Source: Williamsia sp. 1135 (GTDB lineage: Bacteria > Actinomycetota > Actinomycetes > Mycobacteriales > Mycobacteriaceae). Taken from it: 64,000 nucleotides of DNA. Shown here piece by piece: positions 1-8,431 of this stretch. How positions within the stretch are numbered: position 1 is the first letter of the stretch; each line of letters starts with the position of its first letter. Location: positions 186,001-250,000 of the forward strand of contig NZ_MJEI01000105.1 in NCBI RefSeq assembly GCF_002095395.1. Reading direction: 5' to 3'. The position numbers and the translations under genes were made by a program. The notes below the pieces were generated by a model. The model made no database searches, had not been told where the DNA came from, and saw only the letters and a program-made list of their open reading frames with translations.

Positions 1-1
1 G

Positions 2-406
2 GCAGCGGTGGCGATGCCTCAGGGGGCCGAGGCGGTGCAGGTACCGACGTGGCGTGAAGGACTGAGTGAGTCGGTGCGCGCGGGGCTTGTTCGCGCCCGC
101 GGCCGCCAGGGTGTGGTCGGGGTTGTTTTACACGTTGTTGACATTCCGGATGTCTCGGCACCTCAGGTCGAGAGACTGCTCGCCGCGGCAGGCCCTTCGC
201 CCCGGGCACTGGCCCGCGCGACCCACTTCGGGCAAATCGGCCATCCGGCATACATCGGTGCCGATCACCTTGGCGCCGTACTCGATTCACTGAGCGGTGA
301 TCGCGGCGCGGGGCCCTTCTTCGCCGGCCGGGGCGACGTCATCGACGTCGAGTGCGGCGACCTCGGCACCGGCCTCGATCACGACCATCCGAGGCCCCGT
401 CCCTAA
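2..406 (+). CDS. NTP transferase (MobA/MocA-like), 3' part
   Basis: This is the C-terminal part of a nucleotidyltransferase of the MobA-like NTP-transferase family (molybdenum-cofactor cytidylyltransferase-like). The frame is open from the first bases, so the gene begins outside the window and the N-terminal nucleotide-binding loop is not visible. What can be seen is the stretch around 'VVLHVVDIPDVSAPQVERLL', which matches the conserved (D)xPxVxxxxxxxLL region after the nucleotide-binding half. 'GQIGHPAYIGADHL' corresponds to the usual GxxGHPxxxxxxxF acceptor-site motif, and 'GDRGAGPFF' to the GDxGARxxL motif. Its stop codon overlaps the 3' end of the convergent small gene by a few bases. The substrate cannot be told from this fragment; CTP:molybdopterin and related transfer reactions are both possible. 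Confidence 0.7.
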   Translation, partial: AAVAMPQGAEAVQVPTWREGLSESVRAGLVRARGRQGVVGVVLHVVDIPDVSAPQVERLLAAAGPSPRALARATHFGQIGHPAYIGADHLGAVLDSLSGDRGAGPFFAGRGDVIDVECGDLGTGLDHDHPRPRP

Positions 407-684
407 CCGACGATCGTGTAACCCAGTGCGCCCTCGGCGAATCTACGGACCACCGGGCGTGCAGCGGCGAGGGGTTCGTCGTAGCCCTCGCGTGCGTAAC
501 CGGTCAGGCAGGCCTCGCCTTCGTCGCCCAGCGGTTCGATCGCGATCTCGGCGAGCATCTCGCCGGTGGTGGGTTCACAGACGGCCCAGGTGAATCGGGT
601 CTCGTCATCCCACCCGCGTTCGCAGGCGCGCACGTAATCGGGGTCGGTGACACCGGCCAGCGCGAGCGCCGGCCGGTCGGTCAC
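403..684 (-). CDS. GNAT-like acetyltransferase fragment
   Basis: The 93 residues from a GTG resemble the N-terminal half of RimJ/RimL-type GNAT acetyltransferases ('RFTWAVCEPTTGEMLAEIAI' is typical of the first beta strands). The frame then ends where the acetyl-CoA binding half (Q/RxxGxG/A) should begin, so the protein looks truncated. The reading frame stays open upstream to the accA3 stop at 757-759, and the residues there (…INAGAWYLRALRDDDRV) look like the true start of such a domain. No ATG, GTG or TTG exists between that stop and 684; only CTG or ATC codons are available. The gene is either a decayed fragment or starts at an unusual codon. It directly follows accA3 on the same strand. 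Function is not assigned. Confidence 0.45.
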   Translation of the reverse strand: MTDRPALALAGVTDPDYVRACERGWDDETRFTWAVCEPTTGEMLAEIAIEPLGDEGEACLTGYAREGYDEPLAAARPVVRRFAEGALGYTIVG

Positions 685-756
685 CCGGTCGTCATCACGC
701 AGGGCGCGCAGATACCATGCGCCTGCGTTGATCTCGACAGCCTCGATGGTGCGGTC

Positions 757-2547
757 CTACTTGAGCTCGAACAGGACAGTGCCCTGGGTGACCGCGGCAC
801 CGGCTTCGATGGACAGTCCCTTCACGACGCCGTCTTTGTGGGCGGTGACCGGGTTCTCCATCTTCATGGCCTCGAGAACCACGACGAGTTCGCCCGCGGT
901 GACCTCTTGGCCCTCGGTGACGGCCACCTTGACGACGGTGCCCTGCATGGGTGCGCTCACGGCATCACCCGATGCCGCGGCGGCGCCGCCCTTGGCGCGG
1001 GTACGAGACTTCGGCTTCTTCTTGACGGCGCCGTTCGAACCGCCGCCCCCACCGAGAGCGAGATCGCCGGGGAGCGAGACCTCGAGGCGACGTCCGCCGA
1101 CCTCGACCACGACGGTCTTGCGTGGCTCGGCGTCGTCTTCCTCGATGGGCTGCGCGCCGGTGTAAGGCTCGATCGGGTTCTCCCAATCGGTCTCGATCCA
1201 CTTGGTGTAGATGTCGAAGCCTTGGCCGTCGCCGATGAACGCGGGATTCGAGACGATGTGGCGGTGGAACGGGAGCACGGTGGCCAGGCCCTCGACCTGG
1301 AACTCGGCCAGAGCACGACGTGAACGCTCGAGCGCCTGCTCGCGGTTCTCGCCGGTGACGATCAGCTTCGCCAGCATCGAGTCGAACTGACCGCCGATGA
1401 CGTCACCCTCGACGACGCCGGAATCGACGCGGACACCGGGGCCCGTCGGTTCCTTGTAGACACTGATGGGTCCGGGGGCGGGCAGGAAGCCACGACCGGC
1501 GTCCTCGCCGTTGATCCGGAACTCGAAGGAGTGGCCGCGGGGGGTCGGATCCTCGGTGAACTCGAGCTTCTCGCCGGCGGCGATCCGGAACTGCTGACGC
1601 ACGAGGTCGATGCCCGCGGTCTCTTCCGTGACCGGGTGCTCGACCTGCAGGCGGGTGTTGACCTCGAGGAACGAGACCAGTCCGTCGGCGCCGACGAGGA
1701 ACTCGACGGTGCCGGCACCGTAGTACCCGGCTTCCTTGCAGATGGCCTTCGCCGAGGAGTGGATTCTCTCCCGCTGTTCAACCGTGAGGAAGGGGGCGGG
1801 TGCCTCTTCGACCAGCTTCTGGAAACGCCGCTGCAACGAGCAGTCGCGGGTGCCCGCGACGATGACATTGCCGTGCTGGTCCGCGATGACCTGGGCCTCG
1901 ACATGGCGGGCCTTGTCGAGGTAACGCTCGACGAAGCACTCGCCGCGGCCGAACGCGGAGACGGCCTCACGGGTCGCCGAGTCGAACAGCTCCGGAATCT
2001 CTTCGATCGTGTACGCCACCTTCATACCGCGACCACCACCACCGAATGCTGCCTTGATCGCGACGGGCACACCGTGCTCCTCTGCGAACGCGACGACCTC
2101 ACTGGCGTCCTTGGCGGGGTCCTTGGTGCCGGGTGCCATGGGGGCGTTCGCCTTGAGGGCGATGTGGCGCGCGGTGACCTTGTCGCCGAGATCTCGGATC
2201 GATTGCGGGGACGGCCCGATCCAGGTGAGCCCGGCGTCGATGACGGCCTGGGCGAACTCGGCGTTCTCGGACAGGAAGCCGTAACCGGGGTGGATGGCGT
2301 CGGCGCCGGACTTGGCGGCGGCATCCAGGATCTTGTCGAAGACGAGGTACGACTCGGCCGAGGTCTGGCCACCCAGGGCGAAGGCCTCGTCGGCCAGCTT
2401 CACGAAGAGGGCGTCCGAATCGGGTTCTGCGTACACCGCGACACTGGACAGGCCGGCGTCCTTGGCGGCCCGGATCACTCGAACCGCGATTTCTCCGCGG
2501 TTGGCGATGAGGACTTTCGTGAGTGCTGTGCTGGCGTGACTTGGCAC
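757..2547 (-). CDS. accA3: Acyl-CoA carboxylase alpha subunit (AccA3-like)
   Basis: Biotin carboxylase fused to biotin carboxyl carrier protein. It carboxylates its own biotin with ATP and bicarbonate and passes CO2 to a beta subunit such as AccD5, giving malonyl- or methylmalonyl-CoA for fatty and mycolic acid synthesis. The 596 residues hold an N-terminal carboxylase domain ('[18 protein letters not shown]'), a glycine-rich ATP-grasp loop ('[13 protein letters not shown]'), the '[15 protein letters not shown]' active-site motif, and a C-terminal BCCP domain with EAMKMENP (biotinylated Lys near residue 562). The GTG start is chosen because AGGAG lies five bases upstream and the protein then begins like mycobacterial AccA3; the open frame runs on to 2652 but without family similarity. 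In M. tuberculosis the gene follows sseA and the SufE gene; here a PapA-like gene separates them. Confidence 0.96.
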   Translation of the reverse strand: MPSHASTALTKVLIANRGEIAVRVIRAAKDAGLSSVAVYAEPDSDALFVKLADEAFALGGQTSAESYLVFDKILDAAAKSGADAIHPGYGFLSENAEFAQAVIDAGLTWIGPSPQSIRDLGDKVTARHIALKANAPMAPGTKDPAKDASEVVAFAEEHGVPVAIKAAFGGGGRGMKVAYTIEEIPELFDSATREAVSAFGRGECFVERYLDKARHVEAQVIADQHGNVIVAGTRDCSLQRRFQKLVEEAPAPFLTVEQRERIHSSAKAICKEAGYYGAGTVEFLVGADGLVSFLEVNTRLQVEHPVTEETAGIDLVRQQFRIAAGEKLEFTEDPTPRGHSFEFRINGEDAGRGFLPAPGPISVYKEPTGPGVRVDSGVVEGDVIGGQFDSMLAKLIVTGENREQALERSRRALAEFQVEGLATVLPFHRHIVSNPAFIGDGQGFDIYTKWIETDWENPIEPYTGAQPIEEDDAEPRKTVVVEVGGRRLEVSLPGDLALGGGGGSNGAVKKKPKSRTRAKGGAAAASGDAVSAPMQGTVVKVAVTEGQEVTAGELVVVLEAMKMENPVTAHKDGVVKGLSIEAGAAVTQGTVLFELK

Positions 2548-2724
2548 TTGATCTCCTGTTGGGCGCTGGTGGATGAGCGTCGGCGACATTGTCTCGGGTA
2601 TCGATGTCTCGGTACGTCGGCCGCCGCGGCCACGGGTCGTGGTCGGCAGCACTCAATGGAGTCTAAGCACCTCGTTCTCCGGGCTCGACCCCAACCCACA
2701 GATCGCTCGCTCGGTGCGGTTTTC

Positions 2725-4179
2725 CTACTCGCGGGTAACTTTTCCGTAGGTGCTCTGGTCGCCGATCGCGGTGAGGAAATCCCCGAATGCGCCGAGGAAA
2801 CGGCCGACCTGATTGTGGGTTCGTCCGTGTGACGGGAAGCGGGCCGAGATGCGCAGACCCGACGCCGTGCGGTTGACCCAGATGTACACCTCGTCTGCCG
2901 AATAGTTGTGGCTGCGCAGAACCCGTGCCCGGCCGGCGTCGGCCTCGGCGTTACCCGGCGCGAAACGCAGATCGATGAACGACACCACGAACTTCGGCTC
3001 CGGGAAGTCGAACTCTTTTCCGAGGATCTGCCCGACGCGAAGGAACGGCAGACTCGATGCTTTTCGGACCCGCCGCAGTTCCTCGGTGGCACGTCCGATC
3101 GCCTGGCCGAAGTCGGCCGGCTGGGAGCTGTCGAGCCGGAACGGGACGGTCGCCACGAACCAGCCGAGGGCCCCGAACCACTGCTGGTCGCCCCGGGTGT
3201 GGCGGGGGATGACGCACCGCATCACCGGGCCACCGCCGAGATCCGCGTACACCGCGCCGAGCGCCGCCATGACACCGGCGAAGAGTGAGCCGCCCGCCGC
3301 CGAACACACAGCGGTGAATCTGTTGGTCTGTTCGTCGTCGAGCAGCTCGGCGGTGATCGACCCTTGCGGGGTGAGTTCGGCGTGCTCGTGTGTCCCGGGC
3401 TCGTGGCCGAGTTCGGGCTCGGCAGGGTCGGCGTCACCGCCGAGCTCGAAGCCCGGTAGCTTCCCGCCGGTGTCGCGCAGGAAGTCCGACCACACGGCGA
3501 TCGCCTCGTGATCGCTGCCTGCCGCGTCCGCCTCACGGCGCTGATACGCGCTGAAATCGACGTACGAACCCACGGCGGGCAGGTCGGGTTGGACCTTGCG
3601 TCGGCTCGCCGCGTACAGCGACACCAATTCGTGCTGGGCCATGATCAGCGAGTAACCGTCGACAAGCGAATGGTCGGCCGCGAACAGCAGGGTGAATGAA
3701 CGTTCGCGGGCGACCGTCGCGAAAAGGTATGCGGGCCACTGCAATGGTGCGGTCGCGCGGTCGAAGGTGCCGCTGAGTTGGTCGAGGAGCGGTCCCGGTT
3801 CGCCGTACCAACCGACCTTGCCCATCCTCAGTTTCACCGAGCCGGGGGGCGTCGTCATCCGGGCCAGACGGTCGGCCCAGATGACCACATGACTGCGCAG
3901 CACCTCGTGCCGGTCGATCCACATCGAGAAGGTGGAGCGGATGGCAGGGATGGACAGGGGCTCGTCGAAATCGATGGCCAGCCCGAGCCAGGATTCGCGT
4001 CCGCCTTCACGGCGATGGCGAAGCCGGTACTCGAATGCCGAGCGCAGGTGCTGCTCGTGATTGTGGGACGTGGGCCGGGAATCGGCCTTCCAGTGTGCCA
4101 ATCCGCCATCGGTGTACGGCGACCACTCGACCAGCCCGCCCGGCTCGACGGGCTGGTCCAGCATCTGGATGAACTTCAT
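2725..4179 (-). CDS. PapA-type acyltransferase A (coupled to sufE)
   Basis: A 484-residue acyltransferase of the condensation-domain fold, closest in layout to mycobacterial PapA1/PapA2, which esterify trehalose-based lipids using acyl-CoA or polyketide donors. The catalytic HxxxDG motif is DHSLVDGY (His170, Asp174). '[10 protein letters not shown]' at about 89-98 is the usual N-terminal (R)HExLR motif and '[13 protein letters not shown]' the family's C-terminal strand. The ATG overlaps the stop of the SufE gene as ATGA, so the two are translationally coupled; the longer upstream frame is only the out-of-frame SufE region. It is one of four such paralogues, the other three lying just upstream of sseA. 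Cytoplasmic or membrane-associated action is inferred; no signal peptide is visible. Donor and acceptor are unknown. Confidence 0.88.
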   Translation of the reverse strand: MKFIQMLDQPVEPGGLVEWSPYTDGGLAHWKADSRPTSHNHEQHLRSAFEYRLRHRREGGRESWLGLAIDFDEPLSIPAIRSTFSMWIDRHEVLRSHVVIWADRLARMTTPPGSVKLRMGKVGWYGEPGPLLDQLSGTFDRATAPLQWPAYLFATVARERSFTLLFAADHSLVDGYSLIMAQHELVSLYAASRRKVQPDLPAVGSYVDFSAYQRREADAAGSDHEAIAVWSDFLRDTGGKLPGFELGGDADPAEPELGHEPGTHEHAELTPQGSITAELLDDEQTNRFTAVCSAAGGSLFAGVMAALGAVYADLGGGPVMRCVIPRHTRGDQQWFGALGWFVATVPFRLDSSQPADFGQAIGRATEELRRVRKASSLPFLRVGQILGKEFDFPEPKFVVSFIDLRFAPGNAEADAGRARVLRSHNYSADEVYIWVNRTASGLRISARFPSHGRTHNQVGRFLGAFGDFLTAIGDQSTYGKVTRE

Positions 4180-4592
4180 CGACCCGTCGGGCCCAGGTGC
4201 GCTTTGATGCGGGCGAGCATGGCCGCCATCCCGCGAAGTCGCAACGGGCTGATCGCGGAGTCCAGGCCGAGGCTGGTGTAGAAGTCGCCGGGCACGGCCA
4301 GTATCTCCGCCGCGCTGGCCCCGTTGAGGCCCTGATGCAGGATGGATGCGAATCCGCGGGTGGTCGGCGCCTGTGGTGGAGCGCTGAAGAAGAGCTGGAT
4401 CGAGTCGGGGTCGGTGTCGTCCACCGAGAGGAACAACGGTGACTGGCACTCGGGCACCGGTTCCATCGCCGCCTCGGCGAGGTCATCCGGCAATTCGGGG
4501 AGTTCGTCGGAGAACTCGAGTAGCAGCTGGATCTTCTCCGAGTCAGAGAGGGCGGCGAAGTCCTCGATGATCTCGTCGAGCGCCGCGGTCAC
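4176..4592 (-). CDS. SufE family sulfur-acceptor protein
   Basis: A 138-residue SufE-like protein (Rv3284 type). SufE proteins take persulfide sulfur from a donor enzyme on a conserved cysteine. The motif '[10 protein letters not shown]' places that cysteine at residue 49, close to Cys51 of E. coli SufE, and '[22 protein letters not shown]' matches the family N-terminus in length and pattern. GTG at 4592 overlaps the sseA stop as GTGA, and the gene's own stop overlaps the start of PapA-type gene A as ATGA, so sseA, sufE and this papA form a tightly coupled string. The sseA-sufE pair is conserved in mycobacteria next to accA3; the coupled papA is the unusual part. Confidence 0.93.
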   Translation of the reverse strand: MTAALDEIIEDFAALSDSEKIQLLLEFSDELPELPDDLAEAAMEPVPECQSPLFLSVDDTDPDSIQLFFSAPPQAPTTRGFASILHQGLNGASAAEILAVPGDFYTSLGLDSAISPLRLRGMAAMLARIKAHLGPTGR

Positions 4593-5485
4593 CGTGTGCC
4601 ACTCGCGGTGCCCGGTTCGTCGCCGGTGACGATCGGCGCCCGCACCGCGTTGCCCCATTCGGTCCAGGAGCCGTCGTAGTTGCGGACCTTGTCGAAACCG
4701 AGCAGATGCGTGAGCACGAACCAGGTGTGCGACGAGCGCTCCCCGATGCGGCAGTAGACGATGGTCGACTGGTCGGGGGCGAAGTCCGAGTACAGCTCGC
4801 GCAGGTCTGCGGCCGGTTTGAACCGCCCGTCCGGGGCCGCGGCCTTTGCCCACGGGATCGACACCGCGGTGGGGATGTGGCCGCCGCGCAGGGCACCTTC
4901 CTGTGGATACTCCGGCATGTGGGTGCGCTCACCGGTGTATTCCTGCGGGGATCGGACATCGATGAGTGGTTCGGTGCCGATGCCGGCCCTCACCTCGTCG
5001 GCGAAGGCTCTGATCTGCGAGTCATCGCGCTGCACGACCGGATAGTCGGATTCGGGGTAATCGGGGACATCGAAGGTGATGTCGCGGTCCTCGGAGAACC
5101 AGGCGTCACGGCCGCCGTCGAGCAGGCGGACGTCTTCATGGCCGAACAGGGTGAACACCCACAGGGCGTAGGCGGCCCACCAGTTGCTCTTGTCGCCATA
5201 GATGACCACGGTGTCATCGCGGCGGATTCCTTTGCTGCGCATCAGCTCTGCGAACTGTTCGCCGGAGATGTAGTCGCGGGTCACCGGGTCGTTGAGGTGC
5301 AGATGCCAATCGACCTTCTGCGCGGTCGGGATGTGCCCGATGTCGAACAGGAGCACATCCTCGTCGGATTCGACGATCTTGAGACCGTCGGTGCCGAGGT
5401 GGGCGCTGAGCCACTCGGTACTGACCAGGCGCTCGGGGTGAACGTACTCGGCAAAGCCGGGGTTGTTGTCGATCTCCACGGTCAC
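4589..5485 (-). CDS. sseA: Thiosulfate/3-mercaptopyruvate sulfurtransferase (SseA)
   Basis: A two-domain rhodanese of 298 residues. The N-terminal domain is the inactive structural repeat and the C-terminal one carries the catalytic cysteine (about Cys245) in CRIGERSS, the CRxGxRxS loop typical of the SseA/CysA group. Each domain begins with the family's substrate-loop pattern ('[13 protein letters not shown]' and '[14 protein letters not shown]'). It transfers sulfane sulfur from thiosulfate or mercaptopyruvate to an acceptor, probably the adjacent SufE protein. The start is GTG with GGAG a few bases upstream. It lies 76 bases downstream of PapA-type gene B on the same strand, so it may be transcribed with the acyltransferase genes. 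In M. tuberculosis its upstream neighbour is maf, which here lies about 13 kb away. Confidence 0.95.
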   Translation of the reverse strand: MTVEIDNNPGFAEYVHPERLVSTEWLSAHLGTDGLKIVESDEDVLLFDIGHIPTAQKVDWHLHLNDPVTRDYISGEQFAELMRSKGIRRDDTVVIYGDKSNWWAAYALWVFTLFGHEDVRLLDGGRDAWFSEDRDITFDVPDYPESDYPVVQRDDSQIRAFADEVRAGIGTEPLIDVRSPQEYTGERTHMPEYPQEGALRGGHIPTAVSIPWAKAAAPDGRFKPAADLRELYSDFAPDQSTIVYCRIGERSSHTWFVLTHLLGFDKVRNYDGSWTEWGNAVRAPIVTGDEPGTASGTR

Positions 5486-5561
5486 GGGTTTGCTCCAAAT
5501 CGGCTGGGCGTTACGGGGGCGAATACCTCACGAGCGTAGTGCGCGGGAGGTGCTCGTGGAG

Positions 5562-6905
5562 CTACCAGGGTTGCCGCAGGAACCGGGAGAGTTCATCGAG
5601 GAAGGATGTGATGACCGGCTCGGCGGCCTCGGTGCCCGGATACCGGGTGCGCAGGGCGAGCCCGCGCTCGGTCCGCGATATCCAGAATTGCGCGTCGTCG
5701 GCTGTGGTCACGTTGGACACGTGGTGCGCCCCGATGTCCTCGTGCGCGGCCGCGCCGGGGAGTCCGCGGTAGTCGACGAACGAGACCATGAAGATGTCAC
5801 TTCGCTGATGGTTGAGGCCTCCCATCGCGGCGAGTACGTGTGGGACGGGCACCTCGCCGAGGGATACCGCCGTGCGCAGTGCCGGACCGGCACGCTGAAC
5901 GGATTCGCTGAAGTCCTCGGTCGCGGCCACCTTGATCGGTGCGTTGGTCGTGAACCAGCCGACCGCACCGCGCCACTGTTCCGAGCGGCGTGTGTGCAGT
6001 GGGAACAGTAGTGACATCTGTGGGCCGCCCCCGAGAACCCGGACGCACCGTGCCATCGCGGCGAGCATGCCCGCGAACACGGATGCACCATTGCGCCGGC
6101 AGAACACCTCGAAGGCGGTGGTGGTGTCCGCGTCCAGCAGGTCGCGCAGGTCCACGGCCTGAGGTGCCGCCTGACCGGGAGGGAGTCCCAGATCGAGTGG
6201 GAAACCCGGAGGGGTGTTGTCGTGCTCGTCGAAGAACTTCAGCCAGGCGCGCATCCGCGGGTCCCGGGGGCCGACGATCGCGGCCTCTGCTTCAGCGGCG
6301 CAGTAATCGACGAAGCTGCCGGCCATCGGCATCGTGTCGGCGAAGAATCCGCCGGGTTCTTCGAGGCAACCGCGATAGAGCTGATAGAGGTCGTCGATGA
6401 TGATCGACATCGAGTACGCGTCCACGTGCGCGTGGTCGAAGCCGCAGAAGACGGTAGAGCGCTCGGCCCGATCGATCGCTGCCAACAGGTAGGCGGGAAA
6501 ACCGAACGGGTGGCACGCCGTGTTCAACGTGCTCCACAGCAGATCCCGCAATCCCTCAGGTGAGTCCGTTCGGGCCATCGGCTCCTGTTTCAGGATCAGC
6601 TCGGCGGGGTCGTAGAGTTCCCTTTCGATCTCGCCGTCGCGTCGCACGAATGCACTGTGCAACGTGCCGTGGCGTGCGATCAACAGGCGGTAGGCGCGCT
6701 CGAGTGCCTTGCCGTCGACCCGCCCCTCGATATCGAATGCTGCTGCGAGCCAGACGCTTTCGCCTTCGGATCCGCTCAGGTGGAAACCCTGGTTGAACGA
6801 GGGCGGTACCGGCGAAGCCACCGGTCGAACGGCTCCGGAATCGACCGTCCACTGCATCAGGTCGCCGGGATCGGGCAGGTAGTGGTCAATGGTGGTGACG
6901 TGCAA
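5562..6905 (-). CDS. PapA-type acyltransferase B
   Basis: A 447-residue condensation-fold acyltransferase. The N-terminus 'HVTTIDHYLPDPGDLMQW' resembles the start of mycobacterial PapA2. The catalytic region reads FDHAHVDAYS (His158, Asp162), so the usual Gly after the aspartate is Ala. 'IFMVSFVDYRGLPGA' is the C-terminal family strand. The start is TTG: an in-frame stop lies three codons upstream and no ATG or GTG precedes the conserved residues; a GAGG sequence lies upstream. It begins 23 bases after the end of gene C and is followed by sseA. It probably transfers a fatty acyl group to a sugar or lipid hydroxyl; the substrate is not visible from sequence. Confidence 0.86.
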   Translation of the reverse strand: MHVTTIDHYLPDPGDLMQWTVDSGAVRPVASPVPPSFNQGFHLSGSEGESVWLAAAFDIEGRVDGKALERAYRLLIARHGTLHSAFVRRDGEIERELYDPAELILKQEPMARTDSPEGLRDLLWSTLNTACHPFGFPAYLLAAIDRAERSTVFCGFDHAHVDAYSMSIIIDDLYQLYRGCLEEPGGFFADTMPMAGSFVDYCAAEAEAAIVGPRDPRMRAWLKFFDEHDNTPPGFPLDLGLPPGQAAPQAVDLRDLLDADTTTAFEVFCRRNGASVFAGMLAAMARCVRVLGGGPQMSLLFPLHTRRSEQWRGAVGWFTTNAPIKVAATEDFSESVQRAGPALRTAVSLGEVPVPHVLAAMGGLNHQRSDIFMVSFVDYRGLPGAAAHEDIGAHHVSNVTTADDAQFWISRTERGLALRTRYPGTEAAEPVITSFLDELSRFLRQPW

Positions 6906-6928
6906 GCGCGGTTACCTCGATCCGATGT

Positions 6929-8392
6929 TCATGGCAGGCGCATCTCTTCCGTCGCAAATACCGTGGGTCCCGGACTGGGTACAGCGTAGTCGCCGCTGCT
7001 GACGACTCGATCGAATACCGACCACAGGTGTTCGTGGTACCGCTTGACCTGGAGCTGCGCCAGAGTGGTGTCCGGGGTCTGGCTGCCGAGGTAGAGACGA
7101 TCGTCGTCGCGGTTGAACCACATCGAGGCATTTGCGGTCCGGCCTTCTCCGGTGAAGAGCACGCCGCGGTCATAGGCCTGGCCTCCGTATCCGGGGAACC
7201 GGCGAAAATCGATGTAAGACAGGAGGTTGGGACTTGCCGCGACGTCGGCGGGCGAGGCGCCCGAACCCAGCAGCGCGGCGATGACGCTTTGTGCGGGAAC
7301 GGCGGCGAGACGTTTCGCCCTGGTGTAGCCGGCAAACGCGGCCGGCACCAGATCGGTGAACGATCGTGCGCCTTCGACCTTGAAGGCGACCGGGGCGAAG
7401 TTGCAGAACCAGCCCTGGGACATCCCGAAGTCGGCGAGCAACCGCGTCGCGAGTACCGAGATACCGAAATAGTCGGCGCGGGCGGCGAGTTCGTACTCCG
7501 TGAGTGCAACCGCGGCGTAGATCCCCGACAAAAAACTGCCGCCGGCCTCTGCGCAGATGCGCTCGAACCGGGCGATGCCGTCGGCGTCGAGCAGGTTCAG
7601 TTCGACCGGGCGGACCGGGGCCGTCTCGCCTGGCGCCAGGCCCATGTCCAGGGGGAATCCCGGCATGGATCCGCCATGTGAATCGAAGATGTCGCGCCAC
7701 TCGACGATCTCGGCGGAGTCGGCGTCGAAACCGGCGGCGAGTTGATTTTCCAGCCGCGCGTACTCGACGAAACTGCCGGTGGGTGCGCTCGCGAAGTGAG
7801 CCGGTGCGCTTCCGGTGATCTCGGCGTCGTACAACTCGGCGATCTCCGCGAGCGCCAGAGCCTGGGAGGCTCCGTCGCTCAGCGCGTGGTCACACCCGTA
7901 GTAGAGGGTGAAGCTGCCGGGGCGGCTGATCGCCCCGAATGCGAAACCCGGCCAGCTCATTGCCACCGCTTCATTCCCGAAGCGGTTGTGGAGGTACTCC
8001 CGGAATTGTTCGGATTCGGTGAACTCTCCGGCCACCCCGACCTCGAAGTCGACGGCCTCGGGATCGAGGAGGTGTCGGGTGATCGCGACCCCGTCAGTGT
8101 CGAACCAGGTCCGCAGACCTTCATGGCGTAGTACGAAGCTGCGCAATGCCCGGGTCAGGGCACTGCGATCGAGATCACCGTCGATGTCGGTGCCCGAGCC
8201 GAGATAGGCCTTGTGGTCACCGCCGCCTTGCCGAGCGACATGGCATGCCCTGATGTGGTTCTCCTGCAGGAATGACAGGGGGCCCGCGTCCTGGGCTGCC
8301 GCTGCCGCGCGTTCCCGCGCCGTCGGCGTCGGATGCCACTCGAGCAGGGTGCCACCGGCCGGGGTCCACCAATCCATCGCGGTGATGATCAC
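6929..8392 (-). CDS. PapA-type acyltransferase C
   Basis: A 487-residue PapA-like acyltransferase. The active-site motif is CDHALSDGAS (His169, Asp173, Gly174), so the canonical HxxxDG is kept. 'LRHEGLRTWF' near 89-98 and 'LLSYIDFRRFPGY' in the C-terminal half match the other three paralogues. The start is GTG with a GAGAGG-like ribosome binding site. It sits 39 bases after gene D and 23 bases before gene B, consistent with one operon. An N-terminal Ala-rich stretch around residues 25-36 is specific to this copy. Donor and acceptor are unknown. By family it should use acyl-CoA or carrier-bound acyl groups, and since no carrier protein or PKS is encoded nearby, acyl-CoA is the likelier donor. 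Confidence 0.86.
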   Translation of the reverse strand: MIITAMDWWTPAGGTLLEWHPTPTARERAAAAAQDAGPLSFLQENHIRACHVARQGGGDHKAYLGSGTDIDGDLDRSALTRALRSFVLRHEGLRTWFDTDGVAITRHLLDPEAVDFEVGVAGEFTESEQFREYLHNRFGNEAVAMSWPGFAFGAISRPGSFTLYYGCDHALSDGASQALALAEIAELYDAEITGSAPAHFASAPTGSFVEYARLENQLAAGFDADSAEIVEWRDIFDSHGGSMPGFPLDMGLAPGETAPVRPVELNLLDADGIARFERICAEAGGSFLSGIYAAVALTEYELAARADYFGISVLATRLLADFGMSQGWFCNFAPVAFKVEGARSFTDLVPAAFAGYTRAKRLAAVPAQSVIAALLGSGASPADVAASPNLLSYIDFRRFPGYGGQAYDRGVLFTGEGRTANASMWFNRDDDRLYLGSQTPDTTLAQLQVKRYHEHLWSVFDRVVSSGDYAVPSPGPTVFATEEMRLP

Positions 8393-8431
8393 GTTGAGCG
8401 CCTCTCTGTACCGGGGAGTCGTCCCGCTGGT

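Noticed and set aside
352-1323. Long plus-strand frame opposite accA3
   Set aside because: It lies antisense to a clear biotin-dependent carboxylase and has only the Gly/Asp/Leu-rich composition typical of the opposite strand of high-GC genes.
1531-2832. Second long plus-strand frame opposite accA3
   Set aside because: Same shadow effect; no family resemblance and no ribosome binding site.
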